From NCBI RefSeq assembly GCF_000197735.1, contig NC_014550.1, forward strand, positions 2,356,001 through 2,420,000: a stretch of DNA of 64,000 bases, in the 5' to 3' direction. This document shows positions 56,036 through 64,000 of the stretch, piece by piece. The notes beneath the pieces were generated by a model. That model did not search any database. It was not told where the DNA came from and worked only from the letters and a program-made list of their open reading frames with translations. Numbering within the stretch: position 1 is the stretch's first letter; each line of letters begins with the position of its first letter. Both the position numbers and the translations under genes were made by a program. This stretch comes from Glutamicibacter arilaitensis Re117 (lineage in GTDB: Bacteria; Actinomycetota; Actinomycetes; Actinomycetales; Micrococcaceae).

Positions 56036-56982
56036 GCTTGGCGACGACGGATCTCTTCGGCTGCCTGCGGCAGCACCTTGGCCAGATCGCCGACGATGCC
56101 CAGATCTGCAATTTCGAACACTGGTGCGTCGACATCCTTGTTGATGGCGATGATGAACTTGCTGGTCTGCATGCCGGCTTTTTGCTGGATCGCGCCAGAG
56201 ATGCCTGCAGAGATGTACAGCTGCGGGGCAACGGTGACACCGGTCTGGCCGATCTGCGCGTCATGGGAGATCCAGCCAGCGTCGGTGGCTGCGCGCGAGG
56301 CACCTACTGCGGCGCCCAGCGCGTCAGCAAGGTCCTCAAGCGGGCCGAAGTCGCCATTGACGCCGCGTCCGCCGGCAACCACAACACGGGCTTCGGACAA
56401 GGCCGGGCGGTCGCTGGTTGCCTTGGCCTGCGCGTCGGCAATACGGACCTTGGCGTCGCCTGCGCTATTGAGCGCTAGTTCTTCTACCGCGAGAGCCGGG
56501 GAAGAAGCTGCCGGGACGTCCTGGATGCTGTTCGGTTTCAAGGTGGCAAAGAGGGTGCCGCGGGTGGCCTTTGCCTGGGCGCTGTAGCTTCCGGCGAGTT
56601 CGTCCTTGGTGGCGACCAGGTCCGCGCTGATGCCAGTTACATCGGTAATGATCGCGCCATTGTGGCGTACTGCCAGGCGGGCACCGAGCTCACGGCTGAA
56701 GTTGTCGTTGGCTAGCAGGACCAGTTCCGCGCCGGTAGCCTGCAGAGCAGCGTCGAGCACGGAGATCTCATGCGCGCCGAAAATCTGCTCATCGCTGGCA
56801 GCGGTGAAAAGCTTCGTCACGCCATAGGAGGAGAGGACTTCCCGGGCGCCAGCGCCAACTTCGGAGGCCACGGCCACGGCAGGATTCTCAAAACCGGAGG
56901 CCAGAGTCAGCAATTCACGCTGGGCCTTGGAAGGTGCTTGGGAAAGTTCAGTGAAAAATACAAGTGCTGAAGGCATGTTCAA
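56032..56982 (-). CDS. etfA: Electron transfer flavoprotein alpha subunit
   Basis: 316 residues. The C-terminal FAD-binding domain reads [33 protein letters not shown] and [23 protein letters not shown], ending [26 protein letters not shown], all diagnostic of EtfA. With EtfB it carries electrons from acyl-CoA and other dehydrogenases to the quinone pool. Follows etfB by 6 bases. Confidence 0.97.
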   Translation of the reverse strand: MNMPSALVFFTELSQAPSKAQRELLTLASGFENPAVAVASEVGAGAREVLSSYGVTKLFTAASDEQIFGAHEISVLDAALQATGAELVLLANDNFSRELGARLAVRHNGAIITDVTGISADLVATKDELAGSYSAQAKATRGTLFATLKPNSIQDVPAASSPALAVEELALNSAGDAKVRIADAQAKATSDRPALSEARVVVAGGRGVNGDFGPLEDLADALGAAVGASRAATDAGWISHDAQIGQTGVTVAPQLYISAGISGAIQQKAGMQTSKFIIAINKDVDAPVFEIADLGIVGDLAKVLPQAAEEIRRRQA

Positions 56983-56988
56983 TATTCC

Positions 56989-57810
56989 TTAGATCAGCTT
57001 CTGTTCGGCCAGGAAATCTACCAAGGCAATGCCTGCTTGGCCGCTGTCATTGATGACTGTTCCGGCTTCGCGTGCCGGGCGGGCTTCTGCTCCGAGCACT
57101 TCGGCGTTCGAACCAGTGGCGCCAACGGCTGCCGCTTCAAGACCGATGGCTGCGAGGTCCAGTTCCGTGACGGTCTTCTTCTTGGCGGCCATGATGGCTT
57201 TGAAGTTCGGGTAGCGAGGCTCATTGGCCTGGTCGGTCACCGAAAGCACCGCTGGCAGGTTCGCCTTCAACGTCAAGGTGCGATCCAAGTGATCGCGCTT
57301 GATGCTCAGTTCACGCTGCGTGGCATCAAATCCAACCTCAAGGGCGTGTGTCAGCTGTGCAAAGTCGAGGCGTTCTGCCAGCTGAGCTGGGATGACCGAG
57401 GTTTCAGCGTCGGTCGAGGACATGCCGGTAACCACCAGGTCCACGTTGCCCACGTGCTCAACCAGTGCCGCCAGGGCCTTGGAAGTGGCGATGGTGTCAG
57501 AGCCGGCCAGGGCTTCATCGTTCAGGTGAAGTCCCGAGCTGGCTCCCATCTGCAGCGCCTTCTTGACCGAGTTGCCCGATCCCTTAGGACCCATGGATGC
57601 GGCGATGACTTCATGCCCGGCGGCGAAACCGCCGTTGGCTTCCACAATGGCTACAGCTGCTTCCACTGCGTACTCGTCTAGTTCGGACAGCACCGATTCT
57701 GCACGGTCAAGGCGCAGTGTCTCCGAATCGATGTGACGATCAAACTGAACATCTGGGACGTGTTTGACCAGGACCACTATTTTCAGTGGCGTGGTGCTTT
57801 CCTCGCTCAT
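56989..57810 (-). CDS. etfB: Electron transfer flavoprotein beta subunit
   Basis: 273 residues. It begins MSEESTTPLKIVVLVKHVPDVQ, typical of EtfB, with DEYAVEAAVAIVEANGG and VTGMSSTDAETSVIPAQLAERLDF for AMP and alpha-subunit contacts. The ATG at 57810 has AGGAAGG upstream; the longer frame to 57855 is not used. First gene of the etfB-etfA-PIG-L unit. Confidence 0.96.
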   Translation of the reverse strand: MSEESTTPLKIVVLVKHVPDVQFDRHIDSETLRLDRAESVLSELDEYAVEAAVAIVEANGGFAAGHEVIAASMGPKGSGNSVKKALQMGASSGLHLNDEALAGSDTIATSKALAALVEHVGNVDLVVTGMSSTDAETSVIPAQLAERLDFAQLTHALEVGFDATQRELSIKRDHLDRTLTLKANLPAVLSVTDQANEPRYPNFKAIMAAKKKTVTELDLAAIGLEAAAVGATGSNAEVLGAEARPAREAGTVINDSGQAGIALVDFLAEQKLI

Positions 57811-57932
57811 TCGCGCCTTCCTACAAGCTTTGATGCCCACACCAGTGCCGGGCATCGATGCAGACTGATTTCTTCAGTATCTATCGTATCGACTCAACGC
57901 TGTTCACCGAGTGTTTATCGCTCTGAGAACAA

Positions 57933-57973
57933 CAAGTGACGCAGGCTGGTTGCTGACCAGCTTGCGTCACTTG
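57933..57973 (-). terminator. Hairpin after the HtrA gene
   Basis: Stem with arms CAAGTGACGCA / TGCGTCACTTG, one mismatch and extension GGCTGG / ACCAGC around a 5-base loop, beginning 27 bases past the protease stop. The T-tract is weak. Confidence 0.7.
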
Positions 57974-58000
57974 ATTCACAGCGTCATCATGACGATTTGT

Positions 58001-59491
58001 TTAGCCGTTTGACAGGGTTCCGACGGTAGTTGTCGCGGTTTCTTCCTGACCGTTACGCAGGTAGGTAATTTTTGCCTCTCCCCCGGCAGGAATTTCCCTG
58101 ATCGCCGCGGTGACGGTCTGGGAGTCCTGAACGGCACGGCCGTTGACACCGGTGATGACGTCACCGGACTTCAAGCCCGCCTTTTCGGCTGCCGAGTCAG
58201 CGGAAACTTCAACAATGCGAGCGCCTACCGAGAACGAAGAACGGGATTGCTGGTCGGATTCGGCAGGACCCTGCGGAGTCACTGTGGCGCCGAGCAGGCC
58301 GTGGGTGGCCACGCCGTTATCGATCAGCTCCTGGGCAACACGCTTGGCATAATCGATCGGGATGGCGAAGCCCACGCCAATCGACCCGCCTTCTTCGCTG
58401 CTGCCAGAGGATGCGATCGCGACGTTGACGCCGATGATTTCACCATTGGCGTTGACCAGGGCACCACCTGAGTTGCCGTGGTTAATTGCCGCGTCGGTCT
58501 GGATCACGTTCACATAGATGGAACCGCTGGAGCGCTGCTGTTCCTTTTCCTGTCCTGGGAATTGGAAGTTGAACTGGTTGCCATCTCCGCCTTCACCCTG
58601 GTCGCTTTCCTTGGGAACAGCGGAGGAAGCGACAGAAATGGTACGGTTCAGCGTTGAGATGATTCCGTCGGTCACCGTGCCGCTCAGACCCAGCGGTGCA
58701 CCAATTGCTACGGCGGAGTCCCCGACATTCAAATCAGCCGACGAGCCCAAGGTGGCAGGCACCAGCCCTTCAGCCTGAATATTGATCACGGCCAGATCAG
58801 AAAGCGGGTCGGTTCCGACAACGGTGGCGCTATGCACCGATCCGTCGTTCATCTGTACCGAAATCGAAGGATCAGCAACTTCGCCACCCAAGGTCACCAC
58901 GTGGGTGTTGGTCAGAATATTGCCGCTCTTATCAAGGACGATGCCCGAACCGGATCCGCTTGACCCGTTTCCGGAGACCTCGATGGTGACCACGCTCGGG
59001 CTGGCCTTGGCAGCGGCTGCCGTAACCTCGGTAACCGAGTCCGGGTTGTTGATGACCACACCCTGGCTTGTGGAATTAGTTACCGACGACGATCCAGCGT
59101 CATCGTTCATCACGTAGGTGGTTCCAGCGGCGGTGACACCGCCAACCAAGGCAGCTGCGACCATGCCTGCGATCAGGACGCTGCCGGAGTAGGACTTCTT
59201 GTTCTTGGAACGCTTCTCTGGCGGGATCGGGTAATTTTCAGGACCCTGAGGCGCGGTGCCATAAGGAGATCCATAGGCAGATCCGTTGTGTCCTGGCTGC
59301 CCTTGGGAGTGTGCTGCCGGAGCATCCGACGACGCATAGGAAGCCGTTGGCTGCTCGCTGGCGGCCGGTGTCTGGTTCACTCGGGGATAACGCACTGTAG
59401 GTTCGGACGAAGCTACCGGGGTGGTCTCGTTCGCTGGCTCTGGGGAATCGTCTGCGCTGTTCCCACGCGGCTCATTCGGTGTCTGGCTCAT
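58001..59491 (-). CDS. HtrA-type membrane serine protease with PDZ domain
   Basis: Envelope quality-control protease. 496 residues: a long disordered cytoplasmic Pro/Gln-rich N-terminus (1-95), one membrane segment (about 103-127), a trypsin-like domain with catalytic His197 (LTNTHVV), Asp232 (SDLAVI) and Ser341 (HGNSGGALVN), and a C-terminal PDZ domain (about 390-490, with AAEKAGLKSGDVITGVNGR). A flexible loop rich in Gln and acidic residues sits at 295-322. It is the typical actinobacterial DegP/HtrA layout. Divergent from the TPM-domain gene. Confidence 0.95.
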   Translation of the reverse strand: MSQTPNEPRGNSADDSPEPANETTPVASSEPTVRYPRVNQTPAASEQPTASYASSDAPAAHSQGQPGHNGSAYGSPYGTAPQGPENYPIPPEKRSKNKKSYSGSVLIAGMVAAALVGGVTAAGTTYVMNDDAGSSSVTNSTSQGVVINNPDSVTEVTAAAAKASPSVVTIEVSGNGSSGSGSGIVLDKSGNILTNTHVVTLGGEVADPSISVQMNDGSVHSATVVGTDPLSDLAVINIQAEGLVPATLGSSADLNVGDSAVAIGAPLGLSGTVTDGIISTLNRTISVASSAVPKESDQGEGGDGNQFNFQFPGQEKEQQRSSGSIYVNVIQTDAAINHGNSGGALVNANGEIIGVNVAIASSGSSEEGGSIGVGFAIPIDYAKRVAQELIDNGVATHGLLGATVTPQGPAESDQQSRSSFSVGARIVEVSADSAAEKAGLKSGDVITGVNGRAVQDSQTVTAAIREIPAGGEAKITYLRNGQEETATTTVGTLSNG

Positions 59492-59732
59492 GGCTGGCCT
59501 CTTTCGAACTGAAGATTGTCTTGAGTTCCATTATTCATCTCTGGTCTGTGGCATCGAATTGTGGTCTCTGAGCGCCTCCTGTGAGTTAACTATTCTGCCA
59601 GCTGAATGGCGTAGACGTTGTTCATTAGGCCAAATAGAATCAATCATAAGTGTGAACCCAATCTCGGGGATCACCAGATCGGGATTTTCCGATTTTTGAT
59701 TGACTGATGCATATCAGGTGGGGAAACAAGAC

Positions 59733-61805
59733 ATGCGTATGAAAGCTCGACGGCTCCTGGCAGGAGCAGTATTGGCAACGGTAGCCTCGATAGGCTTATC
59801 GGCACCTGCGATGGCCGAATCGCCTGTAACGATTCCACCTGGCGACTTCGTGGTGGATTCTTCAGGCGTCCTTGGGGCCGACGAGCAGCGCTTGGAATCC
59901 GAAATCAAAGAACTGCGAAACGACACCGGGCTGAATCTGTATGCGATTTTCGTCGATGAGTTCTCGGATCCGACCCAGGCCGATGAGTGGGCCCTGGCTG
60001 TAGCCAACAAAAAGGGATTGGGCAGCGCCGACTCGATTCTGGTGGTCGCCACTCAAAGTCGCCAAGCATATTTTGAGGGCGCCTCCGGTGGTCCGATTGC
60101 CGAGGCAGACACCGAAATCTACAACAGCATGATTAGCGCAGCGTTGGGCAATAAAGATTGGGCCGGCGCAGTGGACGGGGCCATCGAGGGCATACGCAGC
60201 GTTGAATCTGGTGGCAGCCCGGACGGTTCTTCCTCCGGTGGCGGCTTCCTTACCGTAGTCCTGGTCATTGGTGCGGTTGCAGTGGTTGGTTATCTCTTCC
60301 TTTCCCTGCGCGGCAAGAAGAAGGCTAATCAGCTTGGCCAGGGCGGCCAAGGCCCGTATCCAGGACACAATGGGTCCCCCGCCCCGCAGGCACCGTTGGT
60401 CCCGTTGGATCAGCTGCGCTTGCAGGCAGACCAGCTGCTGGTGGCAGCGGATGACTCAATCCGTTCATCCCAGCAGGAATTGGGCTTCGCCGAAGCACAG
60501 TACGGCAAGCAGGCGATCGAGGTTTACGTTCAAGATATCGAACAGGCCAAGACCCATCTGACCGAGTCCTTCCGCCTGCAGCAGCAGCTGGATGACGATA
60601 TCCCCGATACCGAGCAGGATCAGCGTTCCTGGTTGAACGAGATCATTGACCGCTGCCAGAAGGTCAATGCTTCATTGCAGGAGCATGCCAACGAGTTCAA
60701 GCAGCTGCGCCAGCTGGAGCAGAATGCCGAAGCGCGCATTGCCGACGTATCTGCGAATCAGGAACCTCTCAACCAGCGGTTGTCGGCGCGCGTCGCCGAC
60801 TTCGAGCGCCTGGCAGCCCAGTATGACGCCAGTGCAGTTTCACAGATCAAGGACAACGCTGATCAAGCCGCCGATCGATTGACCTTTGCGGCCTCGGCGC
60901 TGAAGCAGGCTTCAGAAAAGCTGGCCACCGACCGGTCCAACGCCGCAATCCTGATCCAAAATGCGGAAGAAGCACAAGACCAGGCCGACGTGCTGCTCAA
61001 GGCCATCAACAAGGCTGGCGAAGCCTTGGGCCAGGCACAGCAGGATTTGAAGTCTTCCATTGCACTGGCCGAACGCGATCTGGCGCAAGCCGATGCATTT
61101 GTCGCCAACGGTTCGAATCCAAGCCTGGCAAGTGCCGCTGCTGGCGTCCGCAGCGCCCTGAACAGCACCAAGCAGGCTCTGGGCAGCGACAAGTACAATC
61201 CCCTGGCATTGATTACCCAGCTTGATGAGGCAGTCCGACCACTCTCCGATGCGCTGGCGAGTTCGCGCAACCACGCGCAGCAACAGCAGGCGGCAATGTC
61301 CCAGCTGGACTCGTTGCTGCATACTGCGGCCTCGCGCATCAGCGGTACCGACGATTACATCCGTGCCCGCCGCGGCGGCGTGCGCTCTTCGGCGCGTACC
61401 CGTCTTGCGGAGGCCCAGCGCACCTTTGATGAGGCCCGTTCGCTGGCCAGAAACGACCCGCAGCGTGCTGTTTCTTCCGCACAGCGTGCCATCCAGCTCG
61501 CCGATCAGGCAGCGCAGATGGCTGAAAGCGATGTCAGCGGATTTGGCGGTTTCGGCGACTCCAACGGTTACGGAAACTATGGCCGCGGACGCAGCGGCGG
61601 AATGTTCGATGGTATTGGCGGAGCAATGCTCGGTGGCATCCTGATCAATACCATCCTCGGCGGCGGTGGCCATGGCGGCCATTCCGGCGGCGGCGACGGC
61701 GGAGGATTCTTCGGCGGGGGCGGCTTCGGCGGCTTCGGCGGTGGAGACGGCGGCGGTTTCGGAGGAGGTGGCTTCGGAGGCGGCGGTGGCGGCGGCAATT
61801 TCTAG
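59733..61805 (+). CDS. TPM-domain membrane protein with coiled coil and Gly-rich tail
   Basis: 690 residues. A signal peptide (1-28, ending APAMA) precedes a TPM domain (about 35-150: VDSSGVLGADEQRLESEIKELRNDTGLNLYAIFVD), a membrane segment (about 172-195), a long Gln/Ala/Glu-rich coiled coil (about 215-540) and a Gly/Phe-rich C-terminus (about 580-690). TPM domains occur in photosystem repair and YgcG proteins. The start at 59733 has GTGGGG 9 bases upstream; the in-frame TTG at 59700 would add non-signal residues. PspA follows 70 bases later. Confidence 0.9.
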   Translation: MRMKARRLLAGAVLATVASIGLSAPAMAESPVTIPPGDFVVDSSGVLGADEQRLESEIKELRNDTGLNLYAIFVDEFSDPTQADEWALAVANKKGLGSADSILVVATQSRQAYFEGASGGPIAEADTEIYNSMISAALGNKDWAGAVDGAIEGIRSVESGGSPDGSSSGGGFLTVVLVIGAVAVVGYLFLSLRGKKKANQLGQGGQGPYPGHNGSPAPQAPLVPLDQLRLQADQLLVAADDSIRSSQQELGFAEAQYGKQAIEVYVQDIEQAKTHLTESFRLQQQLDDDIPDTEQDQRSWLNEIIDRCQKVNASLQEHANEFKQLRQLEQNAEARIADVSANQEPLNQRLSARVADFERLAAQYDASAVSQIKDNADQAADRLTFAASALKQASEKLATDRSNAAILIQNAEEAQDQADVLLKAINKAGEALGQAQQDLKSSIALAERDLAQADAFVANGSNPSLASAAAGVRSALNSTKQALGSDKYNPLALITQLDEAVRPLSDALASSRNHAQQQQAAMSQLDSLLHTAASRISGTDDYIRARRGGVRSSARTRLAEAQRTFDEARSLARNDPQRAVSSAQRAIQLADQAAQMAESDVSGFGGFGDSNGYGNYGRGRSGGMFDGIGGAMLGGILINTILGGGGHGGHSGGGDGGGFFGGGGFGGFGGGDGGGFGGGGFGGGGGGGNF
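61665..61803 (+). repeat. Gly-rich coding repeat (GGxGGFGGGD-type)
   Basis: GGC/GGT-rich low-complexity sequence encodes the Gly/Phe tail of the TPM protein, with repeats of GFGGGDGGG and GGGFGG. The reverse complement gives a spurious Pro-rich open frame. Confidence 0.85.
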
Positions 61806-61875
61806 CTCGCCTGCCTAGTTTCACCAGTGGTTTTGAATTACCCAGTGTTTTCCTGACGGACAGAAAGGTCCAACC

Positions 61876-62607
61876 ATGATCAAGCAGTCAATCTTCGGAC
61901 GCATTTCCCAGCTAGCCAAGGCCAACATCAATGCAATGCTCGACGCAGCTGAGGATCCTCAGAAAATGATGGATCAGATGGTGCGTGACTACAACGACAA
62001 TATTGCCGAAGCGGAGCAGGCCATTGCCCAGACCATCGGCAACCTGCGCATGCTGGAAGACGACTTCCGCGAAGATGAACAGGCTGCCTCGGAGTGGGGC
62101 AACAAGGCTCTGGCAGCCTCCAATAAGGCCGATGAGTTCCGTGGGGCCGGCAAGGCTGATGAAGCTTCGAAGTTCGATAATCTGGCCAAGGTCGCTATCC
62201 AGCGCCAGCTTCAGGCGGAATCCGAGATGAAGACCGCCGAACCGACCATCGCTTCTCAGCGTGAAATTGTGGACAAGCTCAAGAACGGCTTGAACATGAT
62301 GAAGGAAAAGCGCACCGAGCTGGCCAGCAAGCGCGACGAGCTGGTAGCCCGCTCCAAATCGGCTCATGCCCAGAACCAGGTCAATGAAGCGATCAAGTCC
62401 GTGAATATCATGGACCCATCCAGCGAGATTGGCCGTTTTGAAGAAAAAGTCCGCCGGGAAGAAGCCCGTGCTCGCGGTGCCGCTGAGCTGCAGGCATCGA
62501 GCCTGGACGCACAGTTCGAATCACTGGAGGATCTAGGTGAGCAGACCGAGGTAGAAGCCCGTCTGGCCGCTCTGAAGGCCAAGCAGACAGGTGCTCTGGA
62601 AAGCTAA
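61876..62607 (+). CDS. pspA: PspA/IM30 family membrane-stress protein
   Basis: 243 residues, almost entirely coiled coil. It begins MIKQSIFGRISQLAKANINAMLDAAEDPQKMMDQMVRDYND, the standard PspA/IM30 start with an amphipathic helix and a DP motif, and ends SLEDLGEQTEVEARLAALK. PspA oligomers bind and protect damaged membrane. Here it is encoded directly after the TPM protein, suggesting joint function at the membrane. AAAGG ribosome site; ends at a strong terminator. Confidence 0.95.
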   Translation: MIKQSIFGRISQLAKANINAMLDAAEDPQKMMDQMVRDYNDNIAEAEQAIAQTIGNLRMLEDDFREDEQAASEWGNKALAASNKADEFRGAGKADEASKFDNLAKVAIQRQLQAESEMKTAEPTIASQREIVDKLKNGLNMMKEKRTELASKRDELVARSKSAHAQNQVNEAIKSVNIMDPSSEIGRFEEKVRREEARARGAAELQASSLDAQFESLEDLGEQTEVEARLAALKAKQTGALES

Positions 62608-62630
62608 GCTCTCGGCTTTCCGAAGAACCG

Positions 62631-62672
62631 CCAATTGGCTGGCAGCATGAAAGCTGCCAGCCAATTGTTTTT
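62631..62672 (+). terminator. Rho-independent terminator after pspA
   Basis: 15-base-pair stem (arms AATTGGCTGGCAGC / GCTGCCAGCCAATT) with a 6-base loop, then TTTTT. Confidence 0.93.
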
Positions 62673-62684
62673 AATGCTTAAACC

Positions 62685-62714
62685 AAAAACGGAGACCCTT
62701 TCGGATCTCCGTTT
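62685..62714 (-). terminator. tRNA-fMet terminator 1
   Basis: On the minus strand, after the tRNA: stem AAACGGAGA / TCTCCGTTT with a GAAA-type tetraloop region and TTTTTGG. Confidence 0.85.
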
Positions 62715-62723
62715 CCACTTTCG

Positions 62724-62797
62724 TGGCGGGGAGAGGATTTGAACCTCTGACCTCCGGGTTATGAGCCCGGCGAGCTACCGAACTGCTCCACCCCGCG
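62724..62797 (-). tRNA. Initiator tRNA-fMet (CAU), copy 1
   Basis: 74 bases on the minus strand. The sequence starts CGCGGGGTGGAGCAG, has anticodon loop CTCATAA and three G-C pairs in the anticodon stem (CCGGG / CCCGG), the T-arm TTCAAAT loop, and a C1.C72 acceptor mismatch. All are marks of the initiator. CCA is not encoded. Confidence 0.97.
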
Positions 62798-62825
62798 TCG
62801 GTAAATACAACATTACCAATCAGTG

Positions 62826-63067
62826 AATGACTTGGCTAATCCTGAGACAGTGGCCTTCGTCACCCGCACAAAACCGACTGGTTCCAACCCGTAAAGCGGA
62901 CGTCTTCAGGTACTGCTCCTCTGGCACCCCGACGGCTCTTCGCCCTACTTGCAAAGGGCCCACGAACATCATGCGAGCAAGGAACCGAAGCCCGTAATCT
63001 TGACTCCCCTGTGGCATGCTGGCCATGTTGCGCGATGAGCCGCAGGCGCCAACTTGGCAACATGGTG
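62826..63067. other. Spacer between tRNA copies 1 and 2
   Basis: No gene seen. Open frames here have no ribosome site or family resemblance. Confidence 0.6.
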
Positions 63068-63074
63068 TTAAACC

Positions 63075-63104
63075 AAAAACGGAGACCCTTTCGGATCTCC
63101 GTTT
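63075..63104 (-). terminator. tRNA-fMet terminator 2
   Basis: Same stem and T-run as terminator 1, on the minus strand. Confidence 0.85.
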
Positions 63105-63113
63105 CCACTTTCG

Positions 63114-63187
63114 TGGCGGGGAGAGGATTTGAACCTCTGACCTCCGGGTTATGAGCCCGGCGAGCTACCGAACTGCTCCACCCCGCG
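63114..63187 (-). tRNA. Initiator tRNA-fMet (CAU), copy 2
   Basis: 74 bases, identical to copy 1 in the mature tRNA, with CTCATAA anticodon loop and initiator-type anticodon stem. Confidence 0.97.
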
Positions 63188-63215
63188 TCGGCAAATACAA
63201 CTTTACCAACAGATG

Positions 63216-63560
63216 AACTCAATAGCGAATCGAGGAGAGTGTCCTTAATCGCACTACGCCTACAACTCCCACCTGAGCCGAATTATTCATCCGTGATACC
63301 CATATAGCCGGGTCATTCAGCGTCCCTGCCTCTATCCAGCGCGGCAGCTCTCCGTACGTACCCGAATGCCGCTCTCGCTGGATTCAGCTTTTTCTGGAAT
63401 TCTTCACTGCCAAAAAGCATCCAGCATCTGCGTGCAGTTCTGCCCGTTGGATCTGGCAGCTCTCGCAAAGCATCGCATGCCTGCTCTCCCTCGTTCATTG
63501 ACCCCACTGACCCAGGCATTATTCTCGGGTTTTCCGGCAGGCAGGCACCTTGGCGGTTAA
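63216..63560. other. Spacer between tRNA copies 2 and 3
   Basis: 345 bases with no convincing gene. A minus-strand frame at 63313-63519 (ending PARAAFGYVRRAAALDRGRD) looks weakly protein-like but has no known match or good start; it could be a decayed fragment. Confidence 0.5.
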
Positions 63561-63563
63561 CGC

Positions 63564-63593
63564 AAAATGGAGACCCTTTCGGATCTCCATTTT
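63564..63593 (-). terminator. tRNA-fMet terminator 3
   Basis: Stem AAAATGGAGA / TCTCCATTTT on the minus strand, same loop as the other two copies but altered stem base pairs that remain complementary. Confidence 0.85.
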
Positions 63594-63601
63594 GTCATTC
63601 G

Positions 63602-63675
63602 TGGCGGGGAGAGGATTTGAACCTCTGACCTCCGGGTTATGAGCCCGGCGAGCTACCGAACTGCTCCACCCCGCG
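63602..63675 (-). tRNA. Initiator tRNA-fMet (CAU), copy 3
   Basis: 74 bases, mature sequence identical to copies 1 and 2; the flanks differ. Confidence 0.97.
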
Positions 63676-63737
63676 ATGACTAGACAATTCTTGCATCATC
63701 GCGGAGTGAAAGCAAATCGGGAAGCTGAGGCTGATAC

Positions 63738-64000
63738 TTAGCCCTCGGCGCCATCCTGTGGTGCTGGCGACTGGGCGGCGTCCTCATTCGTACCGTCGTC
63801 CAGTTTCACTTCGCCTTCAGCCTCGGTGCCGTTGATGGCAGCGTCTGCGTCCACCGCACGGTTCAAGGCATCTTCCAGCTTCTTCTGCGATTCACCATAA
63901 GCTCCGAAGTCGCTCTTGGCCAGCGCTTCCTGGCCAGCCTTGATCGCTTCGTTCGCATCGGCCAGAGCCTCAGAGAGCTTCTGCGTATCGGTCTTGGTCG
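63738..64000 (-). CDS. UPF0182-type membrane protein, C-terminal end (gene runs off the window)
   Basis: 87 codons ending at TAA. The reading [18 protein letters not shown] continues to [20 protein letters not shown] and an acidic tail, typical of the C-terminus of the large actinobacterial UPF0182/COG1615 membrane proteins. The rest lies beyond the window. It precedes the tRNA-fMet copies on the same strand. Confidence 0.75.
   Translation of the reverse strand, partial: TKTDTQKLSEALADANEAIKAGQEALAKSDFGAYGESQKKLEDALNRAVDADAAINGTEAEGEVKLDDGTNEDAAQSPAPQDGAEG

Larger units (their letters stand above)
62678..62820. repeat. Direct repeat copy 1 (tRNA-fMet unit)
   Basis: About 143 bases containing terminator, initiator tRNA and upstream leader. 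It is nearly identical to 63068-63210, offset exactly 390 bases, with only a few leader differences. Confidence 0.85.
63068..63210. repeat. Direct repeat copy 2 (tRNA-fMet unit)
   Basis: Near-identical copy of 62678-62820, including terminator, tRNA and about 20 bases of leader. Confidence 0.85.

Noticed and set aside
61577..61798. Pro-rich frame on the minus strand
   Set aside because: Reverse complement of the Gly-rich tail of the TPM protein.
62860..63222. 120-residue frame through tRNA copy 2 (contains WSSSVARRAHNPEVRGSNPLPA-like stretch, shortened)
   Set aside because: This peptide is the well-known artefact of translating a tRNA-Met gene; the sequence is an initiator tRNA.

Overview
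The window looks like chromosomal DNA of a high-GC Gram-positive bacterium of the family Micrococcaceae (Arthrobacter/Glutamicibacter-like). This is inferred from gene content and order, not from a database search. The evidence is an actinobacterial division and cell-wall cluster, the mtrA-mtrB-lpqB-comF-hpf-secA neighbourhood also known from mycobacteria, a PdtaS-type kinase, a ~180 kDa NAD-glutamate dehydrogenase, Rv2175c-, Rv3235- and DUF3040-type proteins, and a MurE whose substrate motif (DDPH instead of DNPR) suggests lysine-type peptidoglycan. Almost the whole window is conserved core genome. No phage, insertion sequence or CRISPR array was seen.

Region by region. 1-8435: start of the division/cell-wall cluster on the minus strand (mraZ, rsmH, ftsL-like, ftsI, murE, murF, 5' part of mraY), with a mraZ promoter embedded in three 10-bp-phased GTGGAG repeats. 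8.4-15.4 kb: DUF3040 protein, DNA polymerase IV, a polyprenyl diphosphate synthase, an Rv2175c-type DNA-binding protein, a five-LysM lytic transglycosylase and a PdtaS-like sensor kinase. 15.4-24.3 kb: NAD-GDH, then a small unusual set: a CpaE/MinD-like ATPase with a degenerate P-loop, a SAF/CpaB-like membrane protein, an unknown protein, a LysM membrane protein and an Rv3235-family protein. 24.3-35.8 kb: secA, a YcaQ-like DNA glycosylase, hpf, a ComF-like phosphoribosyltransferase, lpqB-mtrB-mtrA, a MetE-like protein and chorismate mutase.

35.8-41.4 kb: a complete peptide-type ABC importer (binding protein, two permeases, fused double ATPase). 41.6-47.1 kb: a small Cys/His protein and a nitrite/nitric-oxide locus. 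That locus has a membrane-anchored copper nitrite reductase fused to an extra cupredoxin domain, an NnrS-like membrane protein, a Cys/His-containing (probably Fe-S) HTH regulator and a divergent DUF2249 protein. 47.1-50.3 kb: mnmA, a cysteine desulfurase and an unknown protein; the desulfurase and MnmA would cooperate in tRNA 2-thiolation. 50.4-55.2 kb: a FolP2-type DHPS paralogue, a RibD-like reductase, a lipid kinase, a J-domain protein, TrmL and an RskA-like membrane protein. 55.3-57.8 kb: a PIG-L deacetylase and etfBA. 58-62.6 kb: an HtrA-type protease, a TPM-domain membrane protein and PspA, which look like an envelope-stress group. 62.7-63.7 kb: three copies of the initiator tRNA gene, each with its own terminator. 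63.7 kb to the end: the C-terminus of a UPF0182-type membrane protein.

The most unusual items are the tripartite nitrite reductase locus, the degenerate CpaE/SAF/LysM/Rv3235 set with a phased-repeat promoter, the FolP2 paralogue lacking key DHPS residues, and the phased GTGGAG repeats at mraZ with further copies in the opposite orientation.
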